Assembly: GCA_024516035.1 (NCBI GenBank)
Contig: CM044964.1
Location: 11,387,914 to 11,451,913 of the forward strand
DNA from: Bactericera cockerelli
Lineage: Eukaryota > Arthropoda > Insecta > Hemiptera > Triozidae
Direction of reading: 5' to 3'
DNA length: 64,000 nt
In this document: one piece after another, positions 11,250 through 20,274 of the stretch
Layout: every line of letters starts with the position of its first letter
Position numbering within the stretch: position 1 is the first letter of the stretch
Position numbers and translations under genes: made by a program
Notes under the pieces: generated by a model
Databases searched by the model: none
What the model was told of the DNA's origin: nothing
Seen by the model: the letters and a program-made list of their open reading frames with translations, nothing else

Positions 11250-11510
11250 GTGTTCCAAACGTTAACCGCACGAAAGTTTAAGCTCAAGCTGTTACATTTA
11301 GCTCGATTCAATCACACATACATGGACAGACTACCAGATAGAAGTCATCTGAGCTTTGAAACGTTACACGAGTTTACGACATCAGCAAAGGTTAAGCATA
11401 CATTCACGAAAGTTATAACAGAGGTTCAGATTACATCTGGTAAGTCGATGGTAAGTCAATATCTACGCGGGGTTTCGATAGAACATATACAGGGTGGTAT
11501 AGTTTATACA
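11250..11510 (+). other. Open frame of unknown status
   Basis: A 186-codon frame runs 11,250-11,810, but its right half lies in an S2 SINE remnant (11,511-11,585). The first ~85 codons have no recognisable motif, and no homologous family comes to mind. It may be an old transposon or exon fragment. I do not call it a gene. Confidence 0.2.
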
Positions 11511-11585
11511 CCGACCTCAGTATCTCGATCTTCATGGCGGCGGACTCGCACCCTGAAGTTCGGTGGTTCGAATCAGACAGACACA
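11511..11585 (+). mobile_element. S2 SINE remnant
   Basis: CCGACCTCAGTATCTCGATC, then GGCGGCGGACTCG and TCGGTGGTTCGAATC, matches the S2 head with about one difference in six. The tail is lost. Confidence 0.6.
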
Positions 11586-11844
11586 AAACCAAAGTTGGTA
11601 AAGAGGTTATATGATACGTCTAGAAATATGAAATTAATAGACAAAGTCAAATTAATAGACCAAGACAAAGTCTATGAAATTAATCACAAGTCATTGCTAA
11701 GCGGCGGTTTTCCCTATCTTTCACAGTACGCAATCAGATGTGACTTAGCGCCACAGAGGTATTATAAAAACGGCTATTATTTCCGCCCTATTAGGATTAG
11801 GTATGGATAACCCTAGGTTAAAATTCTATACAATGATCCTTGCT

Positions 11845-11930
11845 ATGTTCGGTCCAACCTATAGGCTGGGTGAGGTGAATGTGAGTTCGTAAGTTTTCAG
11901 CAAATGGTGGGAGAAGTTATTATTTATTTG
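11845..11930 (+). mobile_element. SINE core fragment (S5/S6 core)
   Basis: TAGGCTGGGTGAGGTGAATG, then GTAAGTTTTCAGCAAATGG, matches the shared core of S5/S6 SINEs. Head and tail are absent. Confidence 0.55.
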
Positions 11931-12009
11931 ACATTTGACGTCTGACCAACAAAGAAAGATGATTAGATTCATTAGATGACCGATCGATGTTAGAGAGGCG
12001 TTAAGCCTC

Positions 12010-12265
12010 AAGCGCCAAGAGTTGTAACAGGGAGTAGACCAGCATTGGCTTGGTTCTGGGTGCCCTTGTCAATTATTACCCTCCTTGTATAGACAGTGGA
12101 AGAAGTGTGAGTATGCTGAGGAGAGCAAATAAGCTCGAAACAGCTGTCCAGGTATGTCCTGATATGCATGCACATCTAATACAACTTCTCACTTTTCTGT
12201 TTATAATGATACTGATTACCTCACTGTCTGGCTACCATCGTTCACGATGACGCCACCCTATGATG
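12010..12265 (-). mobile_element. Minisatellite-ended retroposon copy
   Basis: Contains CAGGGAGTAGACCAGCATTG, GCTTGGTTCTGGGTGCCCTT, GTCAATTATTACCCTCCTTG and TGGCTACCATCGTTCACGAT, then GACGCCACCCTATGATGAT. These are the reverse complement of the copies at 16,190, 24,712 and 57,706. Extra sequence lies between the AAGTGTGAGTATGCTGAGGA and CTGTCTGG blocks. A short open frame at 12,050-12,250 is not a gene. Confidence 0.65.
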
Positions 12266-12617
12266 ATTCTCAACGGGTAAAAAAAAAAAACCATAAACCC
12301 TCTGGACAGTACAAGATGATTCAGTTCACATAACTCATCCGTTCACCAGACATCAGCCTGTGAGTTGGTTGCCTTGTATGGCGCGAACTCTAACGAGCCA
12401 GTCTCCGGACTACTTGCAAGTAGACCAAGTAGACGGCAATAAAGTGCTCATCATCAGCCAGGCAATAATCATAAACAAGACAGCGATACTCGTAAACAAC
12501 CAACAGCTGTCTCGCGCCGACAGTCTACTCGCTATTGAGAGGAAGAGAAGCAACTACGGAATGAGAAAGCGATCGGTAAAAAATATAATATAATAATAAT
12601 AATGTGTTTCCTTGTGT

Positions 12618-12763
12618 TATTAAGTTATCATATTTGTGTTCATCACCTTCGTGATATCACAATTACTCAAACTATAGCTTTACTAAATCCACGCTGAAAC
12701 CGGGACTTGAACCTCCGACCTCCAGGTTACAAGCCTTATCGATCAAGCAACTGAGGTCGGATC
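12618..12763 (-). mobile_element. S2 tRNA-type SINE
   Basis: Full-length minus copy: TTATCATATTTGTGTTCATC (tail), AAACCGGGACTTGAACCTCC (B-box region) and CTTATCGATCAAGCAACTGA (A-box region). Confidence 0.85.
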
Positions 12764-12767
12764 TCCT

Positions 12768-12930
12768 TGTGTTATTATGTAACAATTTTAGTGGGTAGCG
12801 CAGAATTATAGGAATTTTCCGTATCTTTTATATCCCAATATCTTATTTTTGCCTATAATTCCGCCACTGGTCGCTCTGCTAACGCTTAAATCTGCTTGCT
12901 AAATGAGTAGCTGCTGAAAGCATTTTCATT
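12768..12930 (-). mobile_element. S3 tRNA-type SINE, tail part
   Basis: GTTATTATGTAACAATTTTA and GTGGGTAGCGCAGAATTATA, then CCGCCACTGGTCGCT and AAATGAGTAGCTGCTGAAAG, match the S3 tails at 25,763 and 50,082 in reverse. The tRNA head is missing. It directly abuts the S2 copy on its left. Confidence 0.7.
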
Positions 12931-12984
12931 TAGTGCAGAGAAGGAGAATTTCATTGACTCCTTGGGAAGCTACCTGGTAGCCAA

Positions 12985-13100
12985 AGACCGGAGACTCCCA
13001 GGGAGCAGCCTTCCTTGTTCAAAGGATCTCACTGGCAGTCCAAAGAGGAAACGCTGTCAGTGTGCTGGGCTCATTCCCTTCTACGCCAACCTTTGATGAT
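12985..13100 (-). pseudogene. Decayed LINE coding fragment
   Basis: The minus strand reads a peptide with GNEPSTLTAFPLWTASEIL, a stop, then TRKAAPWES. The copy at 58,350-58,445 reads GNVPNMQVALPRWIAKEIL, the same stop, then KRKALAAL. Both sit beside LINE 3'-end DNA. I infer a C-terminal or 3'-end piece of a retroelement that I cannot name. Confidence 0.35.
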
Positions 13101-13404
13101 GTATATAACATTTCATTTAAAAAAAACTGTATAGAATGAAAGAAAACCAGCCCATCCGAGATCAAACATTTCATCAAAAAATTAATTGACCCAGCCGGGG
13201 TACGAACTTTGAGTTCAGAAACTGTAGCAGAGGTTTTGATGCTCTCTTTAAACTCACCCGAAATCACACACTTTGTGGGCAACTCGAGTCAGATACACTT
13301 ACCTGTAACATAGAACACAAATGATACATATTAGTTATTTGTTCAAAAGGATGTAAATTCTTCTGTATTTAAGTCTATATTTACCTAATAATATTCATTA
13401 GCCT

Positions 13405-13700
13405 TTACGACCGTCGTAATATGACCATGTAGTTGAGAGCAACGTTACACCTAAATTAAAAAAGTTTTTATTATTATTTAATTCTTTAATAATAAGACAT
13501 TTTGTACTAACAAGTAATTATAAAATAAAAATTCAAAAAAAAAAAAAAAATATTAAAAGAGAAGAAAAGATAAACAACATAGATAAAATATATACAGATG
13601 TCCTAACTACAGGGCGGGGTTGTTGCCTTGCCAGTTATCCCATATTAGCTTATGTTGCTTTTGGGGTCGGCATTGTTCAAACTCATGGTTGAGGTTGGTA
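13405..13700. mobile_element. S5 SINE tail followed by LINE 3'-end fragment
   Basis: 13,405-13,465 (+) carries the S5 tail (CGTCGTAATATGACCATGTA, GAGAGCAACGTTACACC). From about 13,480 an A-rich stretch leads to ATGTCCTAACTACAGGGCGG and GGTTGTTGCCTTGCCAG, resembling the LINE 3' end at 6,525-6,775 (minus orientation). Confidence 0.5.
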
Positions 13701-13714
13701 GGGTGGAGCACGTT

Positions 13715-13812
13715 TTTTATGACTGGATGGGGGTGTTACCCTCCACCATTCGCTTGGAATCGTACCAGTTTCCCACATTAACCTCACCCAGCCTGGGTAG
13801 GGCTCTCATGTG
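13715..13812 (-). mobile_element. S5/S6 SINE core fragment
   Basis: GGGGGTGTTACCCTCCACCA, TTCGCTTGGAATCGTACCAG and ACATTAACCTCACCCAGCCT are the complement of the shared core. No head is visible. Confidence 0.65.
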
Positions 13813-13951
13813 AAGCATAAACTTTATATGAGAGGAAAAAAGTAAGTGGGTCCCCCCCTTCCCCGCAATGCTTGCTTGCCCACTGAAACTTAAATACTGT
13901 GGCATAAAAACACAAATAAATATGAAATAAAACACTCTATGGGCATAAGCG

Positions 13952-14150
13952 TAATAATAAATAATATCGCCTTATTTATACTTCCCAACCAAGACTAGTG
14001 AGCCCCATTATTCCAGCACTAATCCCATGACGTATTATTATGAGGTCAGAATCCCAAATAGGAGGATAACTTATCATGTCCCAGCTGGATTACGAACCCG
14101 CGGCCTCTGGATTACCAGACCGACGCCTTGACCATTGAGCCACCAGGACT
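13952..14150 (-). mobile_element. S1 tRNA-type SINE
   Basis: Complete minus copy: (ATT)n-like tail at the left, CTTATTTATACTTCCC, GGAGGATAACTTATCATGTC, then the head with GATTACGAACCCGCGGCCTC and CCATTGAGCCACCAGGAC. The head variant here (TCCTGGTGGCTCAATGG) also occurs at 31,872. Confidence 0.85.
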
Positions 14151-14255
14151 TGAGCATTGGATTGGAAAGTTATTCTGTACCTCAATAATATTATAATACT
14201 TTTAATATACACTACTCTAGTAATCAGTATGTATACATGTTATTTTTTATCTATA

Positions 14256-15317
14256 TCTATAAAAGAAAGCTGTCTGTATGTATGTGTGTATGTGTGTATG
14301 TGTGTATGTATGTTCTTTATACAAATCCACACCGTTTGACCGAGAAACCTGAAATTTTGCACATAGGTCCGCTTGGATCAGGAAATTCTTCTAGGCTAGA
14401 TTATATCTCCCTGAGGTTAAGCTACAATGAGTAAGGATGAAAATGGATGGGTGACGCAAAAAAAAATCACATTTTTTGACATAAATGACATTTTTTCTCG
14501 AAATTTGTCGCGACGACCTATCAACTCAAAGCGAGAAAGTTTTAGGCAAGGGTTTGAGCTTTCAATTGACATATCGATCGCGAATTTCTGATGAGCCGTT
14601 CTTGAGCTACGCCGGGTAAGATAAAAAAATGGATGGGTAACATGTAAAATATTCACGTTTTTTGACCTAAATGACATTTTTTCTCGAAATTTGAAGTGAC
14701 GACCTATCAATTCAGAGCGAGAAAGTTTTAGGCAAGGGTTTAGGCTTTCATTTGACATATTGATCGCGAAATTCTGATGAGCCATTCTTGAGCTACGCCG
14801 GGGAAGACCAGCAAATAGATGGGCGACAAAAAATATTCAGGTTTTTTTTCAAACCTAAATGACATTGTGTGTGTGTGTGTGTGGTGTGCGTGTGGTGTGG
14901 TGTGCGTGTGGGGTGTGCGTGTGTGTGTGTGGTGTGTGTGTGTGTGGTGTGTGTGTGTGCGTGTGTGCGTGTGTGCGTGTGTGCGTGTGTGTGTGGTGTG
15001 TGTGTGTGTGGTGTGTGTGTGTGTGGTGTGTGTGGGTGGTGTGTGTGTGTGTGTGGGTGGTGTGTGTGTGTGTGTGGTGTGTGTGTGTGGGTGGTGTGTG
15101 TGTGTGGTGTGTGTGTGTCTGTGGTGTGTGTGTGTTGTGTGTATGTGTTGTGTGTGTGTGGTGTGTGTGTGCGTGTGTGTGGTGTGTGTGTGTGTGGTGT
15201 GGGGTGTGGGTGTGTGTGGATGTGTGGATGTGTGTCTGTGGGTGGGTGGGTGTGTTTGTGTGTGTGTGCGTTGTGTGTGTTTGATGGGCTGGCGAAGCGG
15301 CGGGTGTAACCCGCTAG
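14256..15317 (+). mobile_element. Candidate non-autonomous Helitron
   Basis: Begins TCTATAAAAGAAAGCTG, as Helitron 5' ends begin TC. It ends with a hairpin (stem 15,300-15,305 with 15,309-15,314, loop GTA) that merges into CTAG, followed by T. Inside are GACCGAGAAACCTGAAATTT, two ~190-bp related blocks (around 14,440-14,630 and 14,630-14,820; shared words CATTTTTTCTCGAAATTTG and GCGAGAAAGTTTTAGGCAAG) and a GT microsatellite. No Rep/helicase coding. The hairpin usually lies further from CTRR, so the class is uncertain. Confidence 0.45.
14864..15285 (+). repeat. (GT)n microsatellite
   Basis: About 420 bases of GT with GGT, GC and GGG variants, inside the candidate Helitron. It generates long Cys/Val and His/Thr open frames on both strands, all artefacts of the repeat. 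Confidence 0.95.
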
Positions 15318-15456
15318 TTTATTTATAAACATTTGGGTCAAGCTTTATTTAGATCTTTTATATACAATGAACATGGTAACAAGTTAGAAATAAATATAAA
15401 CAAAGCCTGATCAAGGGTGGTGATAATGACTTCGGCATTCTCTTTACTTTAGTAAT
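15318..15456 (-). mobile_element. LINE 3'-end fragment
   Basis: TTTATTTATAAACATTTGGG, CAAGCTTTATTTAGATC, GCCTGATCAAGGGTGGTGAT and AATGACTTCGGCATTCTCTT match 58,205-58,345 in order. The degenerate hairpin AATGAC-TTC-GGCATT is at 15,425-15,439. It starts exactly where the candidate Helitron ends. Confidence 0.6.
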
Positions 15457-15808
15457 CATTTACTCTTTAATCATTTTACAATAAAAAAATAAAGTATTTT
15501 TATAAATGACCGTCAATAGGCACATGAGAGGGGAATGAATGGCCTTCCTAAGTTGATAACACCTAGAAATTTGTAAGAAAAAATAAATCACGACACACCT
15601 TGAGAAAATCTACTTGTGACGTAATACCCACCTCAGTTAACAATAATGATAATAATATTATTATCTTAATTTAATTAATTAATACAAAGTGGTCACAAAT
15701 ACGACTAATCTATAACGACTTTAACTGATAACCTGACGACTACTGCGTATTAGCCTAAGGGTAACAGGGCAGTAGAATCTCAGTCAGGGTCAACCAATGG
15801 AAACCTTA
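15457..15808. other. Unassigned DNA
   Basis: Nothing recognisable beyond short ATT and TAATAATATTATTA palindromic strings. Confidence 0.3.
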
Positions 15809-15809
15809 T

Positions 15810-16015
15810 CAATTTATTTATTTACACTTTATTTTTTATACAAAACAATCAACTAGATATTAACTATTAACAAGGGGAATTTTTTTGTAACAATATTTAC
15901 AAAATAAAATATAGAAAAACATTATTAATTATATTTACAATTGTCTTGTAATCCGGGACGAAGTTAATGCCTTAGGCATTCTCTACCACTTAACCCCGAA
16001 CAACCTTGTCTAAGC
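15810..16015 (-). mobile_element. CR1-group LINE 3'-end fragment
   Basis: TTTATTTATTTACACTTTAT, then AATCCGGGACGAAGTTAATG, a perfect hairpin AATGCC-TTA-GGCATT (15,966-15,980) and CTCTACCACTTAACCCCG, match the 3' end of the LINE at 19,319-23,140. 5'-truncated. Confidence 0.75.
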
Positions 16016-16115
16016 TCACTTTATGATCAGGCTCTTCAAAAAGAGCTTAAAAGGCTCTTTCAAAACATCATTACTCCGTATTTTTTATGGCCAGGAGAGG
16101 ATAAATTTGCCGACC

Positions 16116-16189
16116 TCACGACCTCCGTGGCTCAGTGATCAAGAGCATTGGCTGACCCGGAGCGGAAAATTCTAACCGAGTTTTTCTGG
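16116..16189 (+). mobile_element. S4 SINE, left part
   Basis: GACCTCCGTGGCTCAGTGAT, then GGAGCGGAAAATTC and GAGTTTTTCTGGAAT, is the S4 head as at 58,583. A deletion removes the B box. The copy is interrupted at 16,190 and resumes at 16,600. Confidence 0.75.
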
Positions 16190-16599
16190 AATCATAATCA
16201 TAGGGTGGCGTCATCGTGAACGATGGTAGCCAGACAGTGGAGAAATGACTCAGCACTTCTACCATTGTCTTTACAAGGAGGCTAATAATTGACAAGGACC
16301 CCAGAACCAAGCAAATGCTGGTCTACATAATTGACATAGGCCCCCAGAACCAAGCAAATGCTGGTCTACTCCCTGTTTATAGTCCCCAGCCAGACTGCTG
16401 GTCTACTCCCTGTTTATAGTCCCCCAGCCAGACTGCTGGTCTGCTCCCTGTTTATAGTCCCCCAGCCAGACTGCTGGTCTACTCCCTGTTTAAAGTCCCC
16501 CAGCCAGACTGCTGGTCTGCTCCCTGTTTATAGTCCCCCAGCCAGACTGCTGGTCTACTCCCTGTTTATAGTCCCCCAGCCAGACTGCTGGTCTACATA
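16190..16599 (+). mobile_element. Minisatellite-ended retroposon inside an S4 SINE
   Basis: Begins ATAGGGTGGCGTCATCGTGA, then ACGATGGTAGCCAGACAGTG, TTACAAGGAGGCTAATAATT and GACAAGGACCCCAGAACCAA; a ~40-bp block is duplicated at 16,287-16,366. It ends in six 37-38-bp units. Its flanks rejoin to the S4 consensus, so it inserted into that SINE. Confidence 0.75.
16361..16597 (+). repeat. 37-38-bp minisatellite, 6 units
   Basis: Unit starts at 16,361, 16,398, 16,436, 16,474, 16,512, 16,550 (partial at 16,588): CTGGTCTACTCCCTGTTTAT then AGTCCCCCAGCCAGACTG. Units are nearly identical, pointing to recent expansion. The same monomer is single at 24,800-24,850 and double at 57,830-57,890. Confidence 0.92.
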
Positions 16600-16675
16600 G
16601 CATGGATGTGAAGCTACAGTGCCCTCCCTGGAGTAATGTGAAAGCGTTCCCGGGGCACAATTACCTTTTTTTTTA
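16600..16675 (+). mobile_element. S4 SINE, right part
   Basis: GCATGGATGTGAAGCTACAG, TAATGTGAAAGCGTTCCCGG, GGCACAATTACC and a T/A tail continue the S4 copy interrupted at 16,190. Confidence 0.75.
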
Positions 16676-16774
16676 AGGACAAATTTACCGTCAGAAATAT
16701 TGTCTCACGCTACAATCGAATATAAGTGTGCGGATAGACAATAAATACATGGATAGATAGTATAGTTTTTTTTT

Positions 16775-16919
16775 TAAGTTATCATATTTGTGTTAATCAC
16801 TTTCGTGATATCACAACTACTCAAACTCGCTTTACTAAATTTACGCTGAAACCGGGACTTGAACCACCGACCTCCAGGTTACAAGTCCGCTGCCTTATCG
16901 ATCAAACCACTGAGGTCGG
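16775..16919 (-). mobile_element. S2 tRNA-type SINE
   Basis: Well-preserved full-length minus copy: ATATTTGTGTTAATCACTTT, CGCTGAAACCGGGACTTGAA, CTTATCGATCAAACCACTGA. It pairs as an inverted repeat with the + copy at 17,171. Confidence 0.9.
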
Positions 16920-17170
16920 TTAGATAGTATAGACTTAGATAAATAAACAATAATAATGAGAAAAAATTCCCAGTTAAGACAACGGAATTGAAATTTCACT
17001 TCCTCAGGAAACTTGGCAACACTTGGTGTCAAATAATTATGCGGCGGCGTCTTTGATGTTTGGGGAAGTCTCAAATTCAAATTGAGTGTGAAATAATAAT
17101 AAGAAGTAGTTATAACAATACATTTATAATAACTTCTTAAATTTAATATTATTTATAATCATTCTTCTTA

Positions 17171-17305
17171 CCGACCTCAGTAGCTTGATCGATAAGGCGG
17201 CGGACTTGTAACCTGGAGGTCGGTGGTTCAAGTCCCGGTTTCAGCGTAGATTTAGTAAAGTTTGAGTAGTGGTGATATCACGAAAGTGATTAACACAATT
17301 ATTCT
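17171..17305 (+). mobile_element. S2 tRNA-type SINE
   Basis: CCGACCTCAGTAGCTTGATC, GGCGGCGGACTTGTAACCTG, GGTTCAAGTCCCGGTTTCAG and TCACGAAAGTGATTAACACA. This is the cleanest S2 copy here. The A box and B box for RNA polymerase III are both intact by eye. Confidence 0.92.
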
Positions 17306-17423
17306 TCTTAAAAAGCAAGGAGAAAGAATCTAGATTAGTTAGCTTTCTAACTTGTCAGAATTTTGACTCTTCCGGCTTAGTATAGCCACGGTCAATATGT
17401 ACCAAAGTCCACCCTGCTATATG

Positions 17424-18436
17424 TGAGGAGCTTTTTTTCAGACCGTGATTAGTCACACAGATGCAAGATTTGGGGAATTGAATTTTTTTAGTTACAAGTG
17501 TATTGTTAGACTTGGAAAAGTGAAAAAAGTATCAAATGAAAGCTCAAAACAACAGAAAAATAAATTAAATTGATTATATTTGAGCTTATAAACCTAAATT
17601 CTGAAATTTCAAGTTTTATTTTGGACTAATCTTGGTTTGACAGGAATGAGTGGACTAATCACGGTTGGAAAAAAATGAGCTGGGACTAATCACTGTTTGA
17701 AAAATAAGAAATATTACCCATCTCCATGTCATTTTCATTTTTTGCCAGCATAAAGCGATGGACTCCCAAGCCGGTGGTCTCAAGTTTGAGCTCATCCTTA
17801 TATTATTATGACTACCTATCTGTCCAAACTTCTATTATGATAATCAGATTAACACAAATCAGAAAAAAATACAAAAGAAATTAAATTAAAAGGCTTTATT
17901 AGCTTTGAACAAAGTAAAAAGACAGCTATATTTTGAGTTGTTTTAAGAAAAGGTACAAGAAATCAATTTGATCTAATCTAGCTTCAATTTGTTCCACATT
18001 TAATAATAGGTATGAGTCCGTATGAGGATAGACCAAAAATTAAACTTTTAGTCCTACTTCATCTTCCAGACATTCACAAATGACTTCTTCCTCAGAGTCA
18101 TTGGAAATACTTTCAGTTTGGAGGATACTTTTGTACCAACCAAACTGATTCTGTTCATCTTCCATGGTTTACATCGCGTGACCTTGAAATAATAGAGTGT
18201 TCTGATTGGTTGTTGGGACTAATCACGGTATGATACACGGTATGAGTACTTGGTGGACTAAACACGTTCTGAAAAAAAAACTCTTTTTTCAATGGAGATT
18301 TAATGTGGGATATATCACGGTTTGATAGATATTTATTTTATTTTCAAATTAAGCTTTGCAAGACGAACAATTTGGTGTAGGTAACTCATTTTTTTCCAAT
18401 TTTGGACTAATCACGGTCTGAAAAAAAGCTCCTCAT
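17424..18436. mobile_element. Non-autonomous DNA transposon, ~30-bp TIRs
   Basis: The left end TGAGGAGCTTTTTTTCAGAC continuing CGTGATTAGTC is mirrored at the right by GACTAATCACGGTCTGAAAA then AAAGCTCCTCA. Flanks are compatible with a TA target. Eight copies of a GGACTAATCACGGTNTGA-like motif lie near both ends, as in transposase-binding subterminal repeats. Only a 41-residue ORF is seen inside. Superfamily not assigned. Confidence 0.75.
18040..18165 (-). CDS. 41-aa acidic ORF inside the transposon
   Basis: ATG at 18,165 and stop at 18,040 on the minus strand. The peptide starts MEDEQNQFGWYKSILQ and contains an acidic stretch SNDSEEEV and a CEC pair. An intact acidic N-terminus in a TIR element suggests a transposase start left after internal deletion. 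This is inference only: no catalytic residues are present, and chance occurrence at this length is possible. Confidence 0.25.
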   Translation of the reverse strand: MEDEQNQFGWYKSILQTESISNDSEEEVICECLEDEVGLKV

Positions 18437-18548
18437 GTATACAATCGAATAAAACTGAAGTGCCAAGAGTTGTAACTGGGATCTATCTAAATGAGGACTT
18501 TCTGTTTTTTTTTTTTTTTTCTAAAGGTAAACTGAAAAGAGTTCAGTT

Positions 18549-18657
18549 TATTCACCCTGTACATTTTGTATATTTTACTCTATCCATTCACCCTGTACAT
18601 TTAGTATGGTTTACTCTGTGCATTCACCCTGTACATTTAGTATGGTTTACTCTGTCC
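18549..18657 (+). repeat. 36-bp tandem repeat, 3 copies
   Basis: CATTCACCCTGTACATTTAG then TATGGTTTACTCTGTG, three times, the first diverged. Confidence 0.85.
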
Positions 18658-18904
18658 CGTTGAATAGGTCATGATATACGAAGTGTTGAAAGGTAGATAC
18701 TCTAGTCTAGTGAATGTACGAATGGGATATGGAAAGTGATATTAAAAATCTGTATATGTGTACAGCGAAATGAACGGCAAGAGAGTATTGAGTATACACT
18801 CATTTCTATACAGGGTGAAATAAAATCAGCCAGACGAAAGTGAACCACATATTACTTGAACATTAAGTGAATATTACATATACAGTATAAACTGATGTGA
18901 ATAT

Positions 18905-19097
18905 CACACAACTTTCAAGACGAGGGTGTTACCCTCCATTCTCTGGACCTTCACAAATCTGCTACCCACATTTACCTGGCCCAGCCTGGGTTGGGCAGGA
19001 ATGCCAACATCACGAAGCTTACACCTCGCTGGACGTTGCTTAACTTAGGTGATCCTACGAGAACCGGTGCATTGAACGCGCCATCGACGCTGACAAA
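18905..19097 (-). mobile_element. S5 5S-rRNA-headed SINE
   Basis: On the minus strand the head carries GCGTTCAATGCACCGGTTCT, CGTAGGATCACCTAAGTTAA and GCAACGTCCAGCGAGGTG, close to metazoan 5S rRNA around its box A. The core GCCCAGCCTGGGTTGGG (+ strand) and the tail GACGAGGGTGTTACCCTCCA follow. It abuts a T-rich stretch. Confidence 0.8.
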
Positions 19098-19258
19098 AAC
19101 CTTATTATTTTTTTACTTTCCCACTTTTTCGGTTATTCTTCTGTTTTTCTTTTCTTGTTTTTCGCCATCATTTCTTATTATTTTTACTTTCCTTATCCTA
19201 TATTTTCGTCTTATATCTCATTTTTTGCCCACTTCTTGTAGGAATAATTACTATAACT

Positions 19259-19318
19259 CTGTCCCGGTAGCTCAGTGGTAAGGGCGGTACTCTGTGAATC
19301 CAGAGAATCTAGATGTCG
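19259..19318 (+). mobile_element. S1 SINE head, split by a LINE
   Basis: CTGTCCCGGTAGCTCAGTGG, then GGCGGTACTCTGTGAATCCA, ends just before the B box. The missing B-box half reappears at 23,141, immediately beyond the LINE. Confidence 0.85.
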
Positions 19319-19758
19319 TTTATTTATTTTATTTATTTATTTATTTATTTACACTTTATTTTTTATACAATACATACAACAATAAATTATTAACAAAGAT
19401 AAAAAAATTAACAATAGGTATTTACAAAAAAAGATATAGAAAAAAAAATAATAATAAATTTAAATGTACAATGTATTGTAATCCGGGGCGAAGTTAATGC
19501 CTTAGGCATTCTCTGCCACTTAACCCCGGATACAAAAAAAAACTAAAAAAATAAATAAATAATAATAAATAAAACATGTATTTACAATATTATGACGAAG
19601 AAGAAACAAAAAAAAGAAGAAGAAATTAAACGCAGGAAGGGGGGGGGGGTAAAGAAAAGACAGGGAGAAGGACATAGAAAAGGAAAGAAGGTTTAGAAGT
19701 TATGTACAATATATATATCAATGTATAAAAGAAGAAGTATTGACAGCAACAAACATTA

Positions 19759-20274
19759 TCATCCATTTAGTAAGTATTCCTTTGAATGAATCTTGAAAGA
19801 TAAACGGTTTTGTATTAATTTCAGATCATCTGGTAACTGATTCCAGAGCCTAATAGAATTGACCACAAAAGATTTACCCATAAAATCGGTGCGATGAGAT
19901 GGAATATGAAGTAAATGAGATCTTGTGTTGTAGCGATGGATGGAATGTAAAAATTGATATGAAGAGTGAAGATAAGGGGGTGATTTTTCATTCAAAATAC
20001 GCCACATCAAGCACAAGGTTTGGTGTTCTTGTCTCTTATCAACTGTAAGCCACTGAAGAAGTTCTCTCTTACCCGAAACATGATCATATTTTCTTAGTCC
20101 ATAAACATAACGAACACACATATTCTGAAGTTTTTGTAGTTTATATCGCAAGTCTTGACTCATATTACTAAGAACAATACTTGCGTAATCAATGATGGGA
20201 AATATTAGGGAAGTACAAAGAAGTCTCTTAGTTTTGAGAGGTAGTCCAACATTGCAAAGCTTGAAGATCTTCAT
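19759..20274 (-). pseudogene. LINE C-terminal domain, separated from the RT
   Basis: 171 codons. After residues GLPLKTKRLLCTSLIFPI and IDYASIVLSNM the frame runs through KLQKLQNMCVRYVYGL and ends with TRSHLLHIPSHRT and SIRLWNQLPDDLK, the C-terminal region typical of CR1/L2-type ORF2. The first ~10 residues are an overlap artefact. In an intact element this is continuous with the RT; here about 70 residues between them are gone and the frame has shifted. Confidence 0.85.

Noticed and set aside
11250..11810. 186-codon frame considered as a gene
   Set aside because: Its second half runs through an S2 SINE remnant and it has no recognisable motif; kept only as an unassigned region.
14793..15341. 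Long His/Thr (minus) and Cys/Val (+) frames
   Set aside because: Produced by a GT dinucleotide tract.
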